The translations under genes and the position numbers were made by a program. 37,085 nucleotides of DNA, from the NCBI GenBank assembly GCA_045128275.1, contig JBGVRH010000092.1, forward strand, positions 1 through 37,085, given 5' to 3'. Every line of letters starts with the position of its first letter. Within the stretch, counting starts at the first letter, position 1. Shown here piece after piece: positions 23,431 to 30,907 of this stretch. The notes beneath the pieces were generated by a model, which ran no database searches, had not been told where the DNA came from, and saw nothing but the letters and a program-made list of their open reading frames with translations. The DNA comes from CAMEON01 sp045128275 (GTDB taxonomy: Bacteria > Bacillota > Clostridia > Oscillospirales > CAG-272).

Positions 23431-25401
23431 ATGAATCAACAAAAGTTATCCTACTCCACCTACCTCGACAAGGTCTACGGCTGCTTCCTCGGCAAGACCG
23501 TCATCGGCACCCTGGGCGCGCCCTATGAGGGCATCAAGATGCCCCTGGAGCTGCCCTTCAAGCCCGAAATGGTCAACACCATGCTCCCCAACGACGACCT
23601 CGATCTTCAGGTCCTCTGGCTGGACGTGGCCGAGAAGTACGGTGAAGGCTTCACCTCGGATCAGCTCCTTGACCGTTTCGTCAACTACTGCGACTACTCC
23701 CCCGGTGAGTACGCCGTCATGCGGAAGAACTGGACGAGGGGCATCCATACCCCCGCCTCGGGTGCCTTCTCCAACGACTTCTACATCAGCGGCATGGGCT
23801 GTCCCATCCGCTCCGAGATCTGGGCCTGCCTTGCTCCTCTGAACCCCGCCGAGGCCGCCGATTACGCCACCCGTGACGGCGTTCTCGACCACTGGGGGGA
23901 GTCGGTCTACGGCGAGCGCTTCTTCGCCGCTCTGGAGTCCGCCGCCTTCGGTGTGGACGAGACCACCTGCGACCTCTATGCCCTCATCGACGTGGGCCTG
24001 TCGGTCATTCCCGCAGAGTGCAAGTTCCGCGAGCTGGTGAACGATACCGTGGCCTGGTGCCGTCAGTACGACGACGTGAAGCGCATCCTGCGCAAGATCC
24101 TCCACAAGTACGGCCACCCCGACTGCACCAACCTCTTCCAGAACATCGGCATCACCTTGGCCGCCCTCCTCAAGGGAGGCCTGGATGAGATCAAGACGGG
24201 CATGGATGCCCTCAACTGCGGCTTCGACACCGACTGCACCTGCGCCACCGCGGGAGCCGTCATCGGCATCATCCGCGGTGCGAAGTCTCTGCAGGCCGAG
24301 TACGGCTGGGGGGACATCAAGTTCGTCCTGGGTGTCAAGTCCGACCGCCGAAGCGACAGCGTCTTCGACTTCTCCGAGGACGTGGCCATTCTGGGCAAGA
24401 CCTGGAATCCCGGCCTCATCGAGGGCGGCGAGGCCAAGGACTACGGCTTCGAGGCTCCCGACCCCGTGGGCGTGTGGGTGGAGTATCCCACCTTTAAGGA
24501 CGGCCGCCCCGACTGCTCCATCGCTCCCGGTCAGACCAAGACCGTCACCCTCTGCATGACCTCCTTTGCCCTGAAGGGACAGCCGCTGACCTACTCCGTC
24601 AAGGGTCTCGGTCTGGAGGCATCGGGGGAGATCACCCTCCCCGATGGCGGGAACGCAGAGATCCCCCTCACGGTGGAGATCCCCGCCGATATCCCCGTGC
24701 TGAATGAGACCAACCTCTATACCGTGGCGTATACCGTGGCAGGCACCGACTACACCTACACCTTCGGCCTCTGCGGAGCCTACCTCTGGAAGGCCATCGG
24801 CCCCATCTGGCGCACCGACCCCGTCTGCACCACCGAAAAGCTGGTCAAGGTTCCCAACTACTGGCACCTCATGAACCCCGGCTACCGCTACAAGGGGGAC
24901 TCCACCGATATCGTCCGCCGCTTCCACCTCAACATGGCGGTGGATACCACCACTCCCTACCTCTCCGCCGAGGAGCTGTACGCTCCCCTCGATCCCAATA
25001 CCGACACCAAGTACGAGGAGACCCTCTTCGCCCAGCCCGAGGACAGCTTCCGCATGGAGGATATCTACGGCTTCTCCGCCCCCTCGGTGTGCTACCTTGT
25101 CCGAGAGCTTGTCTCCCCCGTGGAGGAGACGGTGTGCGTCCAGATGGGTCACTCCTCCCCCTTCGCCCTCTACATCAACGGTCAGCTGGTCTGCGAGCGG
25201 GACACCTGCGACACCTGGGACGCAGAGAACGTCCACGTCCAGAATATTCACATCCGCGAGGGTGTCAATACCGTGGTTCTCCGCCTCACGAGAGTCAATG
25301 CCGACGCCAAATACAACCTCATCTTCTCCCGCGGAGCCACCTGTGCCACCCACGTGACCCACTACGCATCCGTTAACCCTCTGTGCTTTAAGAAGCCTTG
25401 A
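23431..25401 (+). CDS. ADP-ribosylglycohydrolase-family protein with C-terminal extensions
   Basis: A 656-residue protein. Residues about 8-330 match the all-helical ADP-ribosylglycohydrolase fold: YGCFLGKTVIGTLGAPYEG, the first metal site as NDDLDLQ (residues 54-60) and the second as GFDTDCTCATAGAVIG (Asp266, Asp268). The first motif departs from the usual DDT form. After about residue 340 come beta-rich domains found fused to such enzymes in sugar-using Firmicutes. There is no signal peptide. The family removes ADP-ribose from proteins or related groups; the long fused forms have no proven substrate, and a glycoside is possible. It lies 12 bp behind the MGAW gene. Confidence 0.85.
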   Translation: MNQQKLSYSTYLDKVYGCFLGKTVIGTLGAPYEGIKMPLELPFKPEMVNTMLPNDDLDLQVLWLDVAEKYGEGFTSDQLLDRFVNYCDYSPGEYAVMRKNWTRGIHTPASGAFSNDFYISGMGCPIRSEIWACLAPLNPAEAADYATRDGVLDHWGESVYGERFFAALESAAFGVDETTCDLYALIDVGLSVIPAECKFRELVNDTVAWCRQYDDVKRILRKILHKYGHPDCTNLFQNIGITLAALLKGGLDEIKTGMDALNCGFDTDCTCATAGAVIGIIRGAKSLQAEYGWGDIKFVLGVKSDRRSDSVFDFSEDVAILGKTWNPGLIEGGEAKDYGFEAPDPVGVWVEYPTFKDGRPDCSIAPGQTKTVTLCMTSFALKGQPLTYSVKGLGLEASGEITLPDGGNAEIPLTVEIPADIPVLNETNLYTVAYTVAGTDYTYTFGLCGAYLWKAIGPIWRTDPVCTTEKLVKVPNYWHLMNPGYRYKGDSTDIVRRFHLNMAVDTTTPYLSAEELYAPLDPNTDTKYEETLFAQPEDSFRMEDIYGFSAPSVCYLVRELVSPVEETVCVQMGHSSPFALYINGQLVCERDTCDTWDAENVHVQNIHIREGVNTVVLRLTRVNADAKYNLIFSRGATCATHVTHYASVNPLCFKKP

Positions 25402-25469
25402 TGGACAACGCAAAACCCCGATTTTTGCATATCCAAATGTATAATTGAATATTTGTAACATATGACACA

Positions 25470-25497
25470 AAAGGGGCGAATTTATTTTCGCTCCTTT
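25470..25497 (+). terminator. Hairpin after the ADP-ribosylglycohydrolase-like gene
   Basis: AAAGGGGCGAA (25470-25480) pairs with TTCGCTCCTTT (25487-25497), with one G-U pair. There is no clear T-run after it, so termination is likely but not certain. Confidence 0.55.
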
Positions 25498-25512
25498 GGT
25501 GTATCTTGACAA

Positions 25513-25541
25513 TTGCAAAAAAAGGGTGTTTGTGCTATAAT
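25513..25541 (+). promoter_or_regulatory. Promoter of the amino-acid ABC transporter operon
   Basis: TTGCAA (25513-25518) and TATAAT (25536-25541) with a 17-bp spacer ending in TTTGTGC. A TTGACA at 25506-25511 lies 24 bp from the -10 and so is too far away to be the -35. Confidence 0.8.
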
Positions 25542-25591
25542 AGTACCATGCATTTTTATGCACAATATTCATTATGAAGGAGATTCTTATC

Positions 25592-26440
25592 ATGAAAAAG
25601 CTGATTGCAGTTCTCATGGCTCTTTGCATGCTGGTGAGTGCCGTCTGCCTGTTCGCTTCCTGCGACAAGAAGGACGAGAACACTCTGGTTATGGCAACCA
25701 ACGCCGCATTCCCTCCCTACGAGTACAAGGACGGTGACAAGATCGTCGGTATCGACGCCGAGATCGCCGCCGCCATCGCCGACAAGCTGGGTATGAAGCT
25801 GGAGATCGTGGACGTGGACTTTGGTGCCGTCCTGACCGGCGTTGCCGAGGGCAAGTACGATATGGGTATGGCCGGTATCACCGTGACCGACAAGCGTAAG
25901 GAGTCCATGGACTTCTCCAACACCTACGCCACCGGTATTCAGGTCATCATCGTCAACGATGGCTCCACCATCGCTACCCTGGACGATCTCTGGAACTTCG
26001 ACGAGAACGGCGACCCTGTCTCCCTGAAGAACCCCGACATCAAGATCGGCGTGCAGCAGGACACCACCGGTGACATCTACTCCTCCTCCGCCATCTCCGG
26101 CTGGGGCTTCAATGACCTCAACGAGGACGAGTCCATCAAGACCGACCGTGTCGTCCGCTACAAGACCGGTGCCGAGGCCGTGGCCGCTCTGAAGAGCGGT
26201 AAGGTCGACTGCGTCATCATCGACAACGAGCCCGCCAAGTCCTTCGTGGCCGCCAATGAGGGCATCCACATCCTCGCCGGTGACAACGAGTACGCCGTTG
26301 AGGACTACGCCATCTGCGTGGACAAGGGCAACACCGCGCTGCTGGAGAAGATCAACAAGGCTCTGGACGAGCTGAAGGCTGACGGTACCATCGACGGTAT
26401 CATCAACAGATACATCCCCAAGGACGGCGGCGCGCAGTAA
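25592..26440 (+). CDS. Amino-acid ABC transporter, substrate-binding lipoprotein
   Basis: A 282-residue predicted lipoprotein with signal ending FASC (Cys24). The mature part is a family-3 periplasmic-binding-type domain: TLVMATNAAFPPYEYKDGDKIVGIDAEIAAAIADKLG, DFGAVLTGVAEGKYDMGMAGITVT, and a C-terminal lobe with AVAALKSGKVDCVIIDNEPA. It captures an amino acid outside the cell for the permease and ATPase that follow. The polar amino acid bound (Gln, His, Arg, cystine or other) cannot be read from sequence. ATG 25592 has GAAGGAG at 25576-25582. Its own promoter precedes it. Confidence 0.95.
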   Translation: MKKLIAVLMALCMLVSAVCLFASCDKKDENTLVMATNAAFPPYEYKDGDKIVGIDAEIAAAIADKLGMKLEIVDVDFGAVLTGVAEGKYDMGMAGITVTDKRKESMDFSNTYATGIQVIIVNDGSTIATLDDLWNFDENGDPVSLKNPDIKIGVQQDTTGDIYSSSAISGWGFNDLNEDESIKTDRVVRYKTGAEAVAALKSGKVDCVIIDNEPAKSFVAANEGIHILAGDNEYAVEDYAICVDKGNTALLEKINKALDELKADGTIDGIINRYIPKDGGAQ

Positions 26441-26539
26441 TCGCCTCCGCAAGTAACCGTAGCCGAGAGGAGAGGGGTCTCGTACTCCCTCTCCTCCCTC
26501 TGTTTTCTTGCACACCAAAAAAGGAAAGGGGAACAACCT

Positions 26540-27283
26540 TTGGAAAGCATACAAGCATGGTTTGCCGATCTGGCGGCAGACTTTCGATTGAATTTTATTG
26601 ACGGTGCCATGTGGAAGTGGCTGGTGCAGGGTCTTCGCAATACCCTGGTCATCACCTTCTTCGCCCTGCTCATGGGCGTGGTGCTGGGCGTCGTGGTGGC
26701 GGCTGTCCGCTCCTCCTACGACAAGAACCGCGAGACCATGGCCCTGCATAAGGGCTTCGGCTACTATATCTTCACCTTTGTCAACGGCATTTGCAAGCTG
26801 TACCTCACCGTCATCCGCGGTACCCCCGTTATGGTGCAGCTGCTCATCATGTACTTCATCATCTTCGCCTCCTCCCGCAACGATATCCTCATCGCCACCA
26901 TCGCCTTCGGTATCAACTCGGGTGCCTACGTGGCCGAGATTCTGCGCGGCGGTATCATGTCCATCGACAACGGACAGTTCGAGGCGGGACGGTCTCTGGG
27001 CTTCAACTACGTCCAGACCATGATCTACATCATCATCCCCCAGGTCTTCAAGAGCGTGCTGCCCACCCTGTGTAACGAGTTCATCGTCCTCCTGAAGGAG
27101 ACCTCCATCGCGGGCTACGTGGGCGTCATGGATCTGACCAAGGCGGGCGACCTCATCCGCGGCCGTACCTTCTCGGCCTTCATGCCCCTCATCGCGGTGG
27201 CGCTGATCTACCTTGTGTTGGTCGTGGTGCTGACCGCCCTCGTGGGAGTTCTGGAAAGGAGTCTGCGAAAGAATGAGCGCTAA
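26540..27283 (+). CDS. Amino-acid ABC transporter permease
   Basis: A 247-residue inner-membrane permease of the HisM/GlnP type. It has about five membrane segments and the EAA loop EAGRSLGFNYVQTMIYIIIPQ, which contacts the ATPase. The N-terminal part contains WLVQGLRNTLVITFFALLMGVVLG. The start is a TTG at 26540 with AGGAAAGGGGA before it, which would slow translation somewhat. The 99-bp gap after the binding protein has a small GAGAGG-type hairpin (about 26465-26500) that may lower downstream expression. It overlaps the next gene by 11 bases, so it is translated with it. Confidence 0.95.
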   Translation: MESIQAWFADLAADFRLNFIDGAMWKWLVQGLRNTLVITFFALLMGVVLGVVVAAVRSSYDKNRETMALHKGFGYYIFTFVNGICKLYLTVIRGTPVMVQLLIMYFIIFASSRNDILIATIAFGINSGAYVAEILRGGIMSIDNGQFEAGRSLGFNYVQTMIYIIIPQVFKSVLPTLCNEFIVLLKETSIAGYVGVMDLTKAGDLIRGRTFSAFMPLIAVALIYLVLVVVLTALVGVLERSLRKNER

Positions 27284-28016
27284 TGAGATCATCCGTGTAT
27301 CGGGTCTGAAAAAATACTACAAGGGCGACAAGATCAAGGCCCTGGACGGTGTGGATGCCGTCATCAACCACGGCGAGGTGGTGGTGGTCATCGGCCCCTC
27401 GGGAAGCGGTAAGTCCACCTTCCTCCGCTCCCTGAACCTCCTGGAGGTGCCCACCGAGGGCGAGATCTACGTGGACGGCCACAACATCCTGGCCAAGGGC
27501 GCGGATATCAATATCCACCGCCAGAAGATGGGCATGGTGTTCCAGCACTTCAACCTCTTCCCCCACATGACCATTCTCCGCAACATGACCATCGCCCCCA
27601 TGAAGCTCCTCGGGAAATCCCGTGAGGAGGCCGAGTCTTTGGCCATGGAGCTTCTGGAGAAGGTCGGTCTGGCGGACCGCGCCAATTCCTATCCCAGCCA
27701 GCTTTCGGGCGGTCAGAAGCAGCGCGTGGCCATCGTCCGCGCCCTGTGTATGCAGCCCGACGTCATGCTTTTCGACGAACCTACCTCCGCCCTTGACCCC
27801 GAAATGGTGGGAGAGGTTCTGGAGGTCATGAAGTCCCTGGCTCACGACGGCATGACCATGATCGTGGTCACCCACGAGATGGGCTTTGCCCGCGAGGTGG
27901 GATCCCGCGTCATCTTCATGGCCGACGGCCGCATCATCGAGGAGGGAGCACCCGACGAGCTGTTCGACAATCCCAAGAGCGATCGACTCAAGACCTTCCT
28001 GGCGAAGGTGCTGTAA
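27273..28016 (+). CDS. Amino-acid ABC transporter ATP-binding protein
   Basis: A 247-residue ATPase of the GlnQ/HisP family that powers the importer. Walker A is GPSGSGKST, the Q-loop lies near MVFQHFNLFPHMT, the signature is LSGGQKQRV, and Walker B is VMLFDEPTSALDPE. The switch His is in VVTHEMGFAREV. The length is normal. The start overlaps the permease end by 11 bases, a sign of translational coupling. The three genes 25592-28016 make a complete importer with one permease, which would act as a homodimer. Confidence 0.97.
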   Translation: MSANEIIRVSGLKKYYKGDKIKALDGVDAVINHGEVVVVIGPSGSGKSTFLRSLNLLEVPTEGEIYVDGHNILAKGADINIHRQKMGMVFQHFNLFPHMTILRNMTIAPMKLLGKSREEAESLAMELLEKVGLADRANSYPSQLSGGQKQRVAIVRALCMQPDVMLFDEPTSALDPEMVGEVLEVMKSLAHDGMTMIVVTHEMGFAREVGSRVIFMADGRIIEEGAPDELFDNPKSDRLKTFLAKVL

Positions 28017-28101
28017 TCATCCCCTCATGTTTAAATTTCCCCCCGCATACAAATACTAATCGCAATCCCCCCGAATCCAACCAAAGAAAGTGATTACGCA
28101 T

Positions 28102-30534
28102 ATGACCAACTGCAAACCCAACGCGACCGAGATCCGCGAGAATCTTGAAATCAAGCTCTCCCGTTTCTTCGGCTGCACCTCTGCCGAGGCCTCCAAGGAG
28201 CAGATCTACAAGGCCACGGCTATGACCATCCGCGATATCCTCACCGAGAAGCGCGGTGCCTTCAAGAAGAAAGTCAACCAGGCCGGCGGCAAGCGCGTGT
28301 ACTACATGTGCATGGAGTTCCTCCTGGGCCGCTCCCTGAAGACCAACGTCTGCAACCTGGGCCTGGACAAGGAATACGCCGAGGCCCTGTCCGCTCTGGG
28401 CTATACCCTGGACGATCTCTACGAGTGCGAGCCCGACGCGGGTCTGGGCAACGGCGGTCTCGGCCGTCTCGCCGCCTGCTTCATGGACTCCCTGTCCTCC
28501 CTGGACTACCCCGCTACCGGCTTCTCCCTGTGCTATGAGTACGGTCTTTTCAAGCAGAAGATCGTGGACGGTATCCAGGTGGAGCTGCCCGACGTGTGGC
28601 TCCCCGGCGGTGACGTGTGGCTGGTGCCCCGTACCGACCGTGTCTTTACGGTGCGCTTCGGCGGCCACATCCACGAGGAGTGGAAGCCCGACGGCCGCAT
28701 GGAGGTCATCTACGAGGACGCCGAGGAGCTGGAGGCCGTCCCCTACGATATGATGATCTCGGGCGCCGACTCCGAGGGCGTGTCCCGCCTCCGCCTCTGG
28801 AAGGCCAGAAGCATCCAGAACTTCAACATGGGTCTGTTCTCCCAGGGTCAGTACGCCCGCGCCATGGAGGAGGCTACCAACGCCGACGCCATTTCCAAGG
28901 TGCTCTACCCCGCCGATAACCATACCGAGGGTAAGCTCCTCCGCCTGACCCAGCAGTACTTCCTCTGCTCCGCCTCTGTCCAGTCCATCATCCGCGACCA
29001 CATGGCGGTCTACGGCACCCTGGATAACCTGGCCGACAAGGTGGCCATCCACCTCAACGATACCCACCCCACCCTCTGCATCCCCGAGCTGATGCGCATC
29101 CTGGTGGACGAGTACTTCTATCCCTGGGATCGCGCCTGGGATATGGTTAAGGAGATCTGCTCCTACACCAACCACACCGTCATGCCCGAGGCCCTGGAGA
29201 CCTGGAACGAGGATCTCTTCCGCCTGAAGCTCCCCCGCATCTACGCCATCATCAAGGAGATCAACGAGCGATTCAGCCGCGAGGCATGGCAGGTCTTCCC
29301 CGGCAACTGGCCCCGCCTCTCCAAGATGGCCATCATCGGCTACGGCCAGATCCGCATGGCGAATCTCGCGGTTATCGGCTCCCATTCCGTCAACGGCGTG
29401 TCCAAGCTCCACTCCACCATCCTCAAGGACAGCGTCTTCAAGGACTTCTACCGTATGTACCCCGGCCGCTTCGATAACGTCACCAACGGTATCGCTCACC
29501 GCCGCTGGCTGTGCTACTCCAACCCCGAGCTGGCAGGCCTCTTGGATGAGACCATCGGCACGGGCTACCGCAAGAACCCCGTGGAGCTTGCCGAGTTCGC
29601 CAAGTTCGCCGACGATGCCGAGGTGCTGGAGCGCTTCCGCGCCATCAAGCATCAGAACAAGGAGAACTTCTCCAACCACCTCTACCGCAAGGCAGGCATC
29701 CGCCTGGATACCCACGCCGTCTTCGACGTGCAGATCAAGCGCCTCCACGAGTACAAGCGCCAGCTGCTGAACGCCCTGAACATCATCGGTATGTATCTGG
29801 ATCTCAAGGATAACCCCGATCTGGATATCCGTCCCCAGACCTTCATCTTCGGTGCCAAGGCCGCTCCCGGCTACCAGATGGCCAAGCGCATCATCCAGCT
29901 TCTGTGCATGCTCCAGAAGGAGATCAACGCTTCTCCCCGCATCCGTGAAAAGCTGAACGTGGTGTTCCTTGAGAACTACGACGTGTCCACCGCCGAGATC
30001 CTCGTCCCCTCCGCCGATATCTCCGAGCAGATCTCCCTGGCGGGCAAGGAGGCCAGCGGTACGGGCTGCATGAAGCTCATGATGAACGGTGCTATCACCC
30101 TGGGTACCCTGGACGGTGCCAACGTGGAGATGCAGGCCGCCGTGGGCGAGGAGAATATGTTCATCTTCGGTCTCACCGCCGCCGAGGTGGAGCAGCTGTG
30201 GCTCCGCGGCTACCGCTCCGTGGAGTTCTACTCCAACAACAACCGTCTGGGCCGCATCATGGCCGCTCTGAACATCGGCTTTGGCGGCGAGTCCTTCGCC
30301 GATCTCACCACCTACCTGCTGGGTGGCCAGCACGGCGTGGCAGACCCCTATATGTGCCTGGCCGATTTCGAGTCCTACCGCCTGGCTCACGAGTCCTGCA
30401 TCAAGGCCTACAGCGACCGCGCCAAGTGGACCCGCATGGCCCTGCTCAACACCGCCGCATCGGGCCATTTTGCCGCCGACCGCTCCATCCGCGAGTACGC
30501 CGACCGCTTCTGGCACATCAAGCCCATTCACTAA
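28102..30534 (+). CDS. glgP: Glycogen (alpha-glucan) phosphorylase
   Basis: An 810-residue GT35 enzyme that releases glucose-1-phosphate from glycogen or maltodextrin. The PLP site is GTGCMKLMMNG with Lys658 as cofactor lysine. Most family members have Asn where this has Cys656 (GTGNMK), a change that I believe recurs in Clostridia. Other signatures are LGNGGLGRLAACF, CYEYGLFKQKI, HLNDTHPTL and RIHEYKRQ-like RLHEYKRQLLN. The length is typical. ATG 28102 follows AAAGAAAG; GTG 28090 is four codons earlier and possible. It lies 85 bp after the ABC operon, but its function belongs with the glycogen genes to its right. Confidence 0.97.
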   Translation: MTNCKPNATEIRENLEIKLSRFFGCTSAEASKEQIYKATAMTIRDILTEKRGAFKKKVNQAGGKRVYYMCMEFLLGRSLKTNVCNLGLDKEYAEALSALGYTLDDLYECEPDAGLGNGGLGRLAACFMDSLSSLDYPATGFSLCYEYGLFKQKIVDGIQVELPDVWLPGGDVWLVPRTDRVFTVRFGGHIHEEWKPDGRMEVIYEDAEELEAVPYDMMISGADSEGVSRLRLWKARSIQNFNMGLFSQGQYARAMEEATNADAISKVLYPADNHTEGKLLRLTQQYFLCSASVQSIIRDHMAVYGTLDNLADKVAIHLNDTHPTLCIPELMRILVDEYFYPWDRAWDMVKEICSYTNHTVMPEALETWNEDLFRLKLPRIYAIIKEINERFSREAWQVFPGNWPRLSKMAIIGYGQIRMANLAVIGSHSVNGVSKLHSTILKDSVFKDFYRMYPGRFDNVTNGIAHRRWLCYSNPELAGLLDETIGTGYRKNPVELAEFAKFADDAEVLERFRAIKHQNKENFSNHLYRKAGIRLDTHAVFDVQIKRLHEYKRQLLNALNIIGMYLDLKDNPDLDIRPQTFIFGAKAAPGYQMAKRIIQLLCMLQKEINASPRIREKLNVVFLENYDVSTAEILVPSADISEQISLAGKEASGTGCMKLMMNGAITLGTLDGANVEMQAAVGEENMFIFGLTAAEVEQLWLRGYRSVEFYSNNNRLGRIMAALNIGFGGESFADLTTYLLGGQHGVADPYMCLADFESYRLAHESCIKAYSDRAKWTRMALLNTAASGHFAADRSIREYADRFWHIKPIH

Positions 30535-30553
30535 TTCGCATTTTCCCATACAA

Positions 30554-30590
30554 AAGGGTGGTTCACCGTACAGGTGCGCCACCCTTGCGT
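30554..30590 (+). terminator. Hairpin after glgP
   Basis: AAGGGTGG (30554-30561) pairs with CCACCCTT (30579-30586), with an inner CACC/GGTG stem. Only a weak T-run (GATTTT) follows. Confidence 0.6.
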
Positions 30591-30607
30591 GATTTTCGGG
30601 GATTTTG

Positions 30608-30636
30608 TTGACAGATAATGGGTTTTGTGGTATAAT
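30608..30636 (+). promoter_or_regulatory. Promoter of the GH13 gene
   Basis: TTGACA (30608-30613) and TATAAT (30631-30636) with a 17-bp spacer ending in TTTTGTGG. The transcript would begin near 30643 and run through the whole 219-bp repeat before the start codon at 30908. Confidence 0.9.
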
Positions 30637-30657
30637 ATCGGCATTGGAATGACTGGA

Positions 30658-30876
30658 AAATTGCAGTTTATCGGGGAATGGGGAGAACGGCCTCCGGCGG
30701 CCAAGAACCTTTTTGGAAAAAGGTTGTTGGATCTCCAAAAACTTTCAAAAAAGCATAGATATGCCAAGAGAATTGATAGTGGGTAGCATAGGGGAAACCC
30801 CCATGGGGCCCCTTCCCCATTGGTGTATTGGATGCGTGAAAGGGATGTGCACCCCACCGATAAACCCAAATTTGAA
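30658..30876 (+). repeat. Dispersed 219-bp intergenic repeat, copy 3 (full length)
   Basis: Same ends and same length as the copy at 22213-22431. The long hairpin is at 30701-30730, here with one mismatch. It lies between a consensus promoter and the GH13 start, so it forms most of a leader of about 265 nt. The frame in phase with GH13 stays open through it, but the other copies do not keep that frame or its ATG. Confidence 0.9.
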
Positions 30877-30907
30877 TCTCCCACTTCACCGAAAGGAACC
30901 TTTCGAT

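Noticed and set aside
13084..25401. Defence island or toxin-antitoxin system involving the ADP-ribosylglycohydrolase-like, DUF4830 and DUF4259-like genes
   Set aside because: No nuclease, reverse transcriptase, TIR, STAND ATPase or toxin gene is present alongside. The genes are separated by housekeeping genes and on different strands.
25506..25511. TTGACA as the -35 box of the ABC transporter promoter
   Set aside because: It is 24 bp from the -10 box; TTGCAA at 25513 gives the right 17-bp spacing.
27988..30738. A 916-residue open frame on the minus strand opposite glgP
   Set aside because: It is a shadow of glgP: GC-rich codons leave the opposite strand open, the composition is His/Gly/Val/Leu-rich as in other antisense frames here, and it has no family features. 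Similar long antisense frames opposite recD2, rny, pepD and the CotH gene were rejected for the same reason.
30713..30907. In-frame upstream extension of the GH13 protein through the 219-bp repeat
   Set aside because: The other repeat copies do not keep the frame or its ATG, and the ribosome site fits ATG 30908.
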